The position numbers and the translations under genes were made by a program. Shown piece by piece: positions 30,908 through 37,085 of a stretch of DNA of 37,085 nucleotides. The DNA is taken from positions 1 to 37,085 of the forward strand of contig JBGVRH010000092.1 in assembly GCA_045128275.1 (NCBI GenBank), read 5' to 3'. The notes under the pieces are model-generated. The model saw nothing but the letters and a program-made list of their open reading frames with translations. It did no database searches and was not told where the DNA came from. The DNA is from CAMEON01 sp045128275 (GTDB lineage Bacteria; Bacillota; Clostridia; Oscillospirales; CAG-272). How positions within the stretch are numbered: the first letter of the stretch is position 1; each line of letters opens with the position of its first letter.

Positions 30908-32851
30908 ATGCTTCCCAGACTCCCCCTCGACTCTCCCGCCGCCGTCACCTTCCGAAAATACACCGCCGATGGCGTTGACGTGACCCACCTCGGTGCCTTT
31001 CCCAAGGGCGAGAAGCTCCGCCTGGTGGTCACCTGCCCCCGTACCCTCGGGGCCTCCGCCGTGGTGCTTCGTCTCAACCGTGACGGCTGTACCGCGAAGG
31101 ATACCCCCTTTGAGTTTGTCTCCGAGGACGTGGACACCCTCACCGACACCTACGAGCTGACCCTGCGCACCTCCTCCCTCTGCGGGAAAGCGCCCTCGGG
31201 GCTCTTCTACTACCGTCTCCTTTTTGTCCGCAACGCGGATACCCTCTTCACCGACAGCATCAACAACGTGGACTTCGACCTCACCCCCCGTGACGGCGCG
31301 GCCTTCCGCCTCCTGATCCATGAGGCCGACTACGCCGCCCCCGCCTGGTTCGGGGAGGGTGTTATGTACCACGTTTTCGTGGATCGCTTCGCCAAGGGAG
31401 AAGGCGAGACCCACCGCCGTCAGGGTGAGCGCGCCCCCGAGATCAATCCCGACTGGGAGAGCGGTATCCCCCAGTATCCCGAGTACCCCGGGGCGCACCT
31501 CACCAACCACATTCACTTCGGCGGAAACCTCTGGGGTGTAGCGGAGAAGCTGGACTACCTGGCCTCCCTGGGGGTCAAGGTCATCTACCTCAGCCCCATT
31601 TTCGAGGCCTACTCCAACCACAAGTACGACACGGGCGACTACATGACCGTGGACGGGGGCTTTGGCGGTGAACCCGCCCTGGATCACCTCATCGCCAAGG
31701 CAAACGAGTACGGCATGAAGATCATCCTGGACGGTGTGTTTAACCACACGGGTGACGACAGCCGCTACTTCAACCGCTACGGCCTCTACCCCACCGTGGG
31801 AGCCGTGGAATCCGAGGATTCCCCCTACAACAAGTGGTTCTGCTTCCGCAAGTTCCCCGATGAATATGAGTCATGGTGGGGAATCCCCATCCTCCCCAAG
31901 CTCAACCACAAGACCGAGGCCTGCCGCCACTACTTCACGGGTGAGAACGGTGTCTGCGCCCACTACGTCAAAAAGGGCATCGGTGGCTGGCGGCTGGACG
32001 TGGCCGACGAGCTGTGCGACGAGTTTCTGGACGAGCTGCGGGTGTCGGTGAAGAACGCGTCTTCCGATACCGATCCCGTGATCATCGGTGAGGTCTGGGA
32101 GAACGCCGCCGACAAGGTGGCCTACGGCAACCGCCGCCGCTACCTGCAAGGCAAGCAGCTGGACAGCGTCATGAACTACCCCGTCCGCTCGGGTATTCTC
32201 GCCTTCATCCGCGACGGTGATGCCGAGATGCTCTATCACACCTTGACCGAGCTGTACGCCTCCTATCCCCGTAGCGTTTCGGATGCCCTCATGAACCTCA
32301 TCGGCACCCACGATACCGAGCGCATTCTCACCGTCCTCGGCTCGGACTGGGAGGACTACGACCGTCCCAACGAGGTGCTGGCCACCTCCCGCCTCTCCCC
32401 CGAAAAGAGAGAGCAGGCCGCCCGCCTCCTCAAGCTGGCTTCCACCCTGCAATTCACCGTCTTCGGCATCCCCTCGGTCTACTACGGCGACGAGGTGGGC
32501 ATGGAGGGCTACCACGATCCCTTCTGCCGCTTCCCCTTCCCGTGGCATGACCTGACCGACCCCACCCGCGCAGACCTCCTGACCCACTACCGCGCCTTGG
32601 GTGAGCTTCGTAAGTCCCCCGCCTTCCACGGCGGCGATTTCCGCATCCTCCACCACGGCGAGACCCACATCGCCTACGAGCGAGTGGCCAAGGATCAAAC
32701 CGACCGCGTGATCATCGCCGTCCACCGTGGCGAGGGCACCGTGACCATCCCCGTCCAAGCAGAAGGGAAGATTGCCTACTCCTGCGGCGAGGTATCTTAC
32801 TCCGACGGCGTGTTGACGCTGGGGGAGGATAGCTTCTGTATTTTGCGGTAA
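30908..32851 (+). CDS. GH13 alpha-amylase-family glycosidase
   Basis: A 647-residue enzyme of glycoside hydrolase family 13, nearest in layout to neopullulanase/cyclomaltodextrinase types. An N-terminal beta domain (about 1-130) precedes the barrel. The catalytic set is Asp364 in GGWRLDVADEL, Glu395 in IIGEVWENA and Asp469 in IGTHDTERI; DGVFNHTG is conserved region I. A C-terminal beta domain ends the protein. There is no signal peptide, so it acts in the cytosol on maltodextrin or glycogen, downstream of glgP. ATG 30908 has GAAAGGAACC at 30890-30899; the longer frame reaching back into the repeat is not supported. Exact specificity is open. Confidence 0.93.
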   Translation: MLPRLPLDSPAAVTFRKYTADGVDVTHLGAFPKGEKLRLVVTCPRTLGASAVVLRLNRDGCTAKDTPFEFVSEDVDTLTDTYELTLRTSSLCGKAPSGLFYYRLLFVRNADTLFTDSINNVDFDLTPRDGAAFRLLIHEADYAAPAWFGEGVMYHVFVDRFAKGEGETHRRQGERAPEINPDWESGIPQYPEYPGAHLTNHIHFGGNLWGVAEKLDYLASLGVKVIYLSPIFEAYSNHKYDTGDYMTVDGGFGGEPALDHLIAKANEYGMKIILDGVFNHTGDDSRYFNRYGLYPTVGAVESEDSPYNKWFCFRKFPDEYESWWGIPILPKLNHKTEACRHYFTGENGVCAHYVKKGIGGWRLDVADELCDEFLDELRVSVKNASSDTDPVIIGEVWENAADKVAYGNRRRYLQGKQLDSVMNYPVRSGILAFIRDGDAEMLYHTLTELYASYPRSVSDALMNLIGTHDTERILTVLGSDWEDYDRPNEVLATSRLSPEKREQAARLLKLASTLQFTVFGIPSVYYGDEVGMEGYHDPFCRFPFPWHDLTDPTRADLLTHYRALGELRKSPAFHGGDFRILHHGETHIAYERVAKDQTDRVIIAVHRGEGTVTIPVQAEGKIAYSCGEVSYSDGVLTLGEDSFCILR

Positions 32852-32902
32852 CCGTCACCCCTCGTAGGGGAGGGGTCTCCCCTCCAGCCGTTCCTCATAC
32901 AA

Positions 32903-32936
32903 AAAACCTACCGATTATCATCGGTAGGTTTTTGTG
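32903..32936. terminator. Bidirectional terminator between GH13 and XRE genes
   Basis: AAACCTACCGAT (32904-32915) pairs with ATCGGTAGGTTT (32920-32931) around TATC, with A- and T-runs on both sides. It serves the convergent GH13 (+) and XRE (-) genes. Confidence 0.93.
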
Positions 32937-33458
32937 TTATGAATGTCTGTTGCTTTCGTTCTTGCTTTTCCGACGCGAGATCGCGGCGCGACACTTGGAC
33001 GCGACGTACTGTACTGTCACCACCAACGGAGGAACGGACAGCATCAGAATCATCAGCAGGGAGATCAGGATGTCGAACCAGTCCACAAACCACACCTCCC
33101 AACGGGCGGCCAGAAGCCACAGCCCGAACAGGAGAATACCTCCCAGAAACGTGACCGCCAAAAAGATGTACCGTCCCAGCACGTGGGCGTCCAGAAGGGG
33201 GACTTTGGTCACGGGCGGAGCCTCAGCGGGGGAGGGCGGTGCTTCGGGGAAGGGCGCGGGGGCCTCCTCTGTGAGCAGTTGGTCGGTGGTGATCCCGAAA
33301 AGGCGTGCAAGCTGTACGACGGTCTCGGGATCCGGTGCGGATTGCCCCGTTTCCCATTTGGAAATCGTCTGGCGGGATACGTGAAGCCGCTCGGCCAGAT
33401 CCTCCTGGGACATACCGGCCCGCTTGCGGTAAACGGCTACGTTGTGTGAGATCAGCAT
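32937..33458 (-). CDS. XRE-family regulator with two membrane segments
   Basis: A 173-residue protein. Residues about 1-62 are a helix-turn-helix XRE domain (VAVYRKRAGMSQEDLAERLHVSRQTISKWETGQSAPDPE). A Pro/Ala/Glu linker follows, then two hydrophobic segments (about 96-120 and 125-150) and a basic tail. Such membrane-tied HTH proteins are common in Clostridia and usually regulate themselves or a neighbour. The start ATG at 33458 has AAGGAGG at 33466-33472 on the minus strand; an earlier in-frame start at 33503 lacks one. A TATGAT-like -10 lies just upstream. CTCCTTGGA (33469-33477) and TCCAAGGAG (33531-33539) form a perfect inverted pair around the promoter. Confidence 0.9.
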   Translation of the reverse strand: MLISHNVAVYRKRAGMSQEDLAERLHVSRQTISKWETGQSAPDPETVVQLARLFGITTDQLLTEEAPAPFPEAPPSPAEAPPVTKVPLLDAHVLGRYIFLAVTFLGGILLFGLWLLAARWEVWFVDWFDILISLLMILMLSVPPLVVTVQYVASKCRAAISRRKSKNESNRHS

Positions 33459-33573
33459 GATGAGGGTCCTCCTTGGACAGACGGTGTTGTTTGCTTTGAT
33501 CATACCATAAAAAGCGGTGGAATGCTACCATCCAAGGAGCGCATTTCCGCTACGGATCGGGGCATATACGAAA

Positions 33574-33604
33574 GAAAGCGCCCAACTATCCGCTGAGCGC
33601 TTCG
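33574..33604 (-). terminator. Terminator after the unknown gene behind glgA
   Basis: On the minus strand AAGCGCTCA (33602-33594) pairs with TGGGCGCTT (33584-33576), with one G-U pair, followed by TCTTTCG. It closes the glgD-glgA-unknown unit. Confidence 0.75.
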
Positions 33605-33614
33605 TTTCCTTGGT

Positions 33615-34352
33615 TTAATAGAACTGCTCCACTTCTATGATGCTTCCGTCACTCTCGTCGCGGAAGGAGAAGCGAGCGGCCTCGCCGCCGTGGAGCTTTT
33701 TCTTGCCGATGTAGGTGGCGGGCTTGCCGTCCTTGCCCAGAGGCCACTCGGAGGACTGAAGCCAGCAGGGATACCCCTTTTCAGACTTGAATTCCTCCTT
33801 GATGGCGGCTCGGATGGCTTTGATTCGCTTTCCCTTGGGCATGGTGTCGGGGAAGCGGGGAATGATATGCTCCTGAATGTACATCTCGGATCCCCCGCCC
33901 GACAAATATTCGGGAATGGCGTCCAGCGCGAAGACAAATGCGGCCTCGTAAGCCTCATCGCGGTAGGGGACGGTGGTATCGTAGAGGGCGAACAGGTCAT
34001 AGATGCCCTGATAGAATTTCCAAGCCCCGGAGGCGGTGCGGACGTTGTGGGTCAGCATACGGAATTCCTCGGTCAGATACGTGCGCACGGATTCGTACAA
34101 ACGGCTGCCGTACTGGTAGCCCGAAGCATCCACGGGGTGGGCGAAATAGTGCAGGTTCGGGTTCTGATGCTTCAGCTCGCCCGCTTCGTTGTAGTACCTG
34201 ACGACGGGGAACTCCGCTCCCGAGCGGATGATCTCGTCCACCAGATCTTGCAGGAAATCATTGATGGCGGGATCGGTGTCATACATCTCTCGGAATGTGA
34301 CGATATCGGTCTCACCTGCAAGAAACCTGCGGATCTCATATGGAACATCCAT
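33615..34352 (-). CDS. Uncharacterised 245-residue protein behind glgA
   Basis: I do not recognise this protein. It is soluble and acidic, with no signal peptide. The first 50 residues are helical (FREMYDTDPAINDFLQDLVDEII). A tract with HYFAHPVDASGYQYGSRLYESV follows. The last 60 residues have a distinct block, YPCWLQSSEWPLGKDGKPATYIGKKK, and end in a beta-rich EAARFSFRDESDGSIIEVEQFY. That C-terminal block resembles short domains in several immunity-like or hypothetical Firmicutes proteins, but I cannot name a family. The start is 12 bp after the glgA stop with only a weak AAAGAAG, so expression probably depends on glgA. A terminator follows. Confidence 0.8.
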   Translation of the reverse strand: MDVPYEIRRFLAGETDIVTFREMYDTDPAINDFLQDLVDEIIRSGAEFPVVRYYNEAGELKHQNPNLHYFAHPVDASGYQYGSRLYESVRTYLTEEFRMLTHNVRTASGAWKFYQGIYDLFALYDTTVPYRDEAYEAAFVFALDAIPEYLSGGGSEMYIQEHIIPRFPDTMPKGKRIKAIRAAIKEEFKSEKGYPCWLQSSEWPLGKDGKPATYIGKKKLHGGEAARFSFRDESDGSIIEVEQFY

Positions 34353-34364
34353 GTCGGATCTTCT

Positions 34365-35831
34365 TTACATATTCTGATACATCTCCATATACTTCTCCGC
34401 CGAAGCATCCCAGGAGAAATCAGAGGTCAGTGCCCGATACCGCAGAGCGGCAAACTTCTCGGGCTCGCGCTCATACAGCTCCAGAGCGGCGCAGGTGCGC
34501 TCCTCCAGCTCGGAGGCCTCGTAGTTGGCGAAGGTGAAGCCGTTGCCGTGGGGGCCGTTGCAGTCCTCGAAGTAGGGCTTGATGGAGTCGTACAATCCAC
34601 CCGTCTCACGCACCACGGGGACGGTACCGTAGCGGCAGGCGATCATCTGGGAGAGACCGCAGGGCTCGGACTTGGAGGGCATGAGGAAGATATCGGCGGC
34701 GGCGTAGATCTTCTTGGACAGGGCGCGGTTGTAGGTGATGAAGGCGCGGACTCTCTCGGGGAAGTCCTGCTCCAGCTGGCGGAAGTAGCTCTCATACTGC
34801 CCCTCGCCCGTACCCAGCACCACGAACTGTGCCTTGGGGTGGGTCTCCAGCACGTGGCGGAGCATACCCGCGATGATGTCCACACCCTTGTGGGCGGCGA
34901 GGCGGGAGATGACCGCCATCATGGGCGCGTCGGCATCCTCGGGGAGGCCGTACTCCTTCTGGAAGGCCAGCTTGCACTTGGTCTTGCCCGTAGTGTCCTC
35001 GGAGGTGAACTCAAAGGGGATCTCGGAGTCGGCGGCGGGGTTGTAGTAGACCTGATCGATGCCGTTGAGGATACCGCTGACCTTGCGGGCGTAGCGGGCC
35101 AGGATGAAGTGGAGGCGGTGGGAGTAGGTGGGGGTCATGATCTCCTGGGCGTAGGTGGGAGACACGGTGGTAACGCGGTCGGCGCACTCCACGGCGGCCT
35201 TGGCCAGGTTGATGCAGCCGTCATAGGCCATGAGGGTGTAGTACTCGGGACGGATGGCGAAGACGTCCTGCAGCATGGCGAAATCGTACTGACCCTGATA
35301 CTCGATGTTGTGGATGGTGAACACCGTCTTGATGGCGGCGTACTCGATCTTCTTGTAGATATACTCGGTCTTGAGGTAGACCACCGCCAGGGCGGACTGC
35401 CAATCGTTGGCGTGGAGAATGTCGGGGTAATAGTCCAGCTTCTCCATCATGTCCAGCACGGCGCGGCAGAAGAAGGCGTAACGCTCGCCGTCGTCGAAGT
35501 GACCGTACAGGGCACCGCGCTTGAAGTAGTATTCGTTATCCACGAAGTAGAAGGTGACGTTGTCCTTGACGATGGAGCGGATGCCGCAATACTGGTTTCT
35601 CCATGCCAGCTTGAGGTTGAAGACGGCCTCGGTCTTCATGGCCTCCACGGTGGCGGCGGGGATCTTGTCGTACAGGGGGCAGATCACGCGGACGTCGGCA
35701 TCCTCGCCGTACTTGGCGCGGAGCGCGGCGGGCAGAGAGCCCATGACGTCGCCAAGACCGCCCGTAGCGGCGAAGGGCATGACCTCCGCACCGACAAAGA
35801 GGATCTTCTTGGGAGTGAGATTTTCAGACAT
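34365..35831 (-). CDS. glgA: Glycogen synthase (ADP-glucose)
   Basis: A 488-residue GT5 glycosyltransferase that lengthens alpha-1,4-glucan chains from ADP-glucose in the cytosol. The N-terminal signature is ILFVGAEVMPFAATGGLGDV (the Lys of the usual KTGGL is Thr/Ala-flanked here). The C-terminal half has GTVPVVRETGGLYDSI and the E-x7-E-like region SKSEPCGLSQMIACRYG. The length is normal (about 475-490). GGAGGATA precedes ATG 35831. glgD lies upstream across a 262-bp gap filled by an inverted repeat, and the unknown gene at 33615 follows after 12 bp. Confidence 0.96.
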   Translation of the reverse strand: MSENLTPKKILFVGAEVMPFAATGGLGDVMGSLPAALRAKYGEDADVRVICPLYDKIPAATVEAMKTEAVFNLKLAWRNQYCGIRSIVKDNVTFYFVDNEYYFKRGALYGHFDDGERYAFFCRAVLDMMEKLDYYPDILHANDWQSALAVVYLKTEYIYKKIEYAAIKTVFTIHNIEYQGQYDFAMLQDVFAIRPEYYTLMAYDGCINLAKAAVECADRVTTVSPTYAQEIMTPTYSHRLHFILARYARKVSGILNGIDQVYYNPAADSEIPFEFTSEDTTGKTKCKLAFQKEYGLPEDADAPMMAVISRLAAHKGVDIIAGMLRHVLETHPKAQFVVLGTGEGQYESYFRQLEQDFPERVRAFITYNRALSKKIYAAADIFLMPSKSEPCGLSQMIACRYGTVPVVRETGGLYDSIKPYFEDCNGPHGNGFTFANYEASELEERTCAALELYEREPEKFAALRYRALTSDFSWDASAEKYMEMYQNM

Positions 35832-35854
35832 TGGTATGTATCCTCCGAAAGTGT

Positions 35855-36062
35855 AATGGAATGCAAAATGCGAAATGCAAAATGCAAAATCAAGAGCGAA
35901 TAAAGCCTTTCGCTGTTGCGAAAGCCAATTACATGGTAATATTGTTGTATACGGATATCAAAAAGCGCCTGTTCCCTCAAAGGAAATGATGCAACTCCGG
36001 GTTGCGCCTTTTCCCGTTCCTTAATTTTGCATTTTGCATTTCGCATTTTGCATTTAGCCATT
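35855..36062. repeat. Inverted-repeat element with ATTTTGC units between glgD and glgA
   Basis: The left arm (35855-35893) and right arm (36021-36062) are nearly perfect reverse complements over about 38 bp, each made of tandem ATGCAAA/ATTTTGC-type units. The middle of about 127 bp has its own hairpins, CTTTCGC/GCGAAAG (35907-35924) and GCAAC/GTTGC (about 35990-36004). No open frame is present. The arms resemble the ends of a MITE, but no clear target-site duplication or transposase is seen. Confidence 0.85.
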
Positions 36063-36087
36063 CCCCGCGCCAAGCGCGGGGAATGGC
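36057..36087 (-). promoter_or_regulatory. 14-bp perfect hairpin just behind glgD
   Basis: GCCATTCCCCGCGC (36057-36070) and GCGCGGGGAATGGC (36074-36087) form a perfect stem with a three-base loop, 6 bp after the glgD stop. No U-run follows on the minus strand, so it fits mRNA 3'-end protection or a pause better than full termination. Confidence 0.8.
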
Positions 36088-36093
36088 GGGTTA

Positions 36094-37085
36094 TCAGACG
36101 CTTCCGCCCTTACCCACGAAGAAGGGCATGGTCTCGTGACCCGACAGGTGGCGGCCGTCGCGGATGGTGACGTCCTTGTCGGTAATGACGCAGTTCAGGG
36201 TCACGTCAGAGCCGGTGTAGGTATCCTGCATGAGGATGGAGTTCTTGACAACGGTGCCCTTACCGACCTTGACGCCGCGGAACAGAATGGAGTTCTCCAC
36301 GGTGCCCTCGATGACACAGCCGTCGGCGATGAAGGAGTTCTTCACGTCGGCGCCCTCCTTGTACTTGGTGGGGGCGGAGTTGCGCACCTTGGTCAGCACA
36401 GGGCGGTTCTTGACGGCGAACAGACCCTCGCGGGCCTCCTGGGTCAGCATGTCCATGGAGGAAGCGAAGTAGCCCTCCAGAGAGCCGATGTAGGCGTACC
36501 AGCCGTCGTACTCGTAGGCGCGGAAGTTGGCAGAGCCCAGAGAGGGAACAATGACGTCGGCGAAGAAGGAGCGGTAGCCGTGGGCGGAGGCGGCGGCCAG
36601 AATGGTGAGCAGATACTCGCGGCTGACCACCATGATGTTGGTGTAGAGGTTCACCATACCCTCGGTGGGCTGGGCGCGGGTGAAGTCGGTGACCACGCCG
36701 TTCTCGTCGGCGGCGATGATGGAGACCTGCTCGGCCAAATGCATGGCGGCGGCATCCATACGCTTGGTGACGAAGGTGATGTCAGCCTTCGTCGCGGCAT
36801 GGGCCTCGATGACCTCGGAGAGGTCGATATTGCAGATGATGTCGCAGTCGGACAGCACGAAGTAGTCCTCGTTGCAGTGAGCGATGAAATCCTTGGCACC
36901 GAACAGAGCCTCCAGACGGTGGCTGGGGGACTTGATGTGGGAGCCCTGATCGTAGGCGGTGATGTAGGGGGGGATCAGCTTGATACCGCCCGAGCGGCGG
37001 GCCAGATCCCAGTCCTTACCCGTACCGATGTGGTCGAGAAGGGACTGATAGTTGTGGTGGGTGATGAGGCCGATGCGGTTGATGC
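36094..37085 (-). CDS. glgD: ADP-glucose pyrophosphorylase regulatory subunit GlgD (partial)
   Basis: The C-terminal 330 residues or so of a GlgD protein; the start lies beyond the right edge and the frame is open to the end. The visible part begins INRIGLITHHNYQSLLDHIG, followed by DWDLARRSGGIKLIPPY, the GlgC/GlgD nucleotidyltransferase core, and YFVLSDCDIICNIDL. The C-terminal left-handed beta-helix is seen from about 36500 to 36100 (NSFIADGCVIEGTVENSILF). In Clostridia GlgD pairs with GlgC to make ADP-glucose for GlgA; glgC is expected just outside. The N-terminal catalytic residues that separate GlgC from GlgD are not in view, but the sequence pattern and a glgA partner fit GlgD. Confidence 0.88.
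   Translation of the reverse strand, partial: INRIGLITHHNYQSLLDHIGTGKDWDLARRSGGIKLIPPYITAYDQGSHIKSPSHRLEALFGAKDFIAHCNEDYFVLSDCDIICNIDLSEVIEAHAATKADITFVTKRMDAAAMHLAEQVSIIAADENGVVTDFTRAQPTEGMVNLYTNIMVVSREYLLTILAAASAHGYRSFFADVIVPSLGSANFRAYEYDGWYAYIGSLEGYFASSMDMLTQEAREGLFAVKNRPVLTKVRNSAPTKYKEGADVKNSFIADGCVIEGTVENSILFRGVKVGKGTVVKNSILMQDTYTGSDVTLNCVITDKDVTIRDGRHLSGHETMPFFVGKGGSV

Overview
The window is a GC-rich stretch of a Gram-positive, low-branching Bacillota (Clostridia) chromosome, most likely an Oscillospirales- or Christensenellales-like gut commensal. This placement is an inference from gene content and has not been tested. It rests on RNase Y, MreB and RecD2 of Firmicutes type, GlgD (the second, regulatory-type ADP-glucose pyrophosphorylase subunit typical of Clostridia), sigma-A promoters with extended -10 boxes, strong GGAGG ribosome binding sites, and many lipobox signal peptides. 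There are no rRNA or tRNA genes, CRISPR arrays, phage genes or transposase genes that I can see.

Layout, left to right. (1) 1-7338, plus strand: a small membrane protein with recD2, then mreB, a PepD-type dipeptidase and rny. (2) 7339-7709: an intergenic stretch that probably holds a structured non-coding RNA (possibly 6S RNA) ending in a strong terminator, followed by a promoter. (3) 7710-11582, plus: a BspA-type leucine-rich-repeat lipoprotein, then metY and metA, which together make homocysteine through O-acetylhomoserine. (4) 11746-20067, minus: a LytTR regulator with a LiaF-like membrane protein; a surface metallo-beta-lactamase-fold/LamG lipoprotein; a zinc-dependent phospholipase-C-like protein; the pyrimidine salvage pair cdd and pdp; a DUF4830 protein; and a DUF5722 glycosidase-like protein. 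(5) 20260-25401, plus: a CotH-type lipoprotein, an unrecognised 308-residue protein and a large ADP-ribosylglycohydrolase-like protein. (6) 25592-28016, plus: a complete polar amino-acid ABC importer. (7) 28102-37085: a glycogen region. glgP and a GH13 amylase-like enzyme run on the plus strand, and glgD and glgA with an unknown gene run on the minus strand towards them. An XRE regulator with two membrane segments sits between the two arms.

The glycogen genes cover both synthesis (GlgD/GlgA, with glgC presumably just outside) and breakdown (GlgP, GH13). The met genes and the pyrimidine pair are each compact metabolic units. Several predicted surface lipoproteins (BspA, MBL-LamG, CotH) are spread between them.

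The most unusual content lies between genes. A 219-bp repeat is present twice in full and once cut by the window edge, each time just upstream of a plus-strand gene. Other elements are hairpin repeats whose arms vary in sequence while staying paired, a long inverted repeat of ATTTTGC-type units between glgD and glgA, an inverted array of TTGTATCT-type units, and a structured RNA candidate after rny. I found no clear defence system or other wholly new multi-gene system. The repeat families and the candidate RNA are the best leads.
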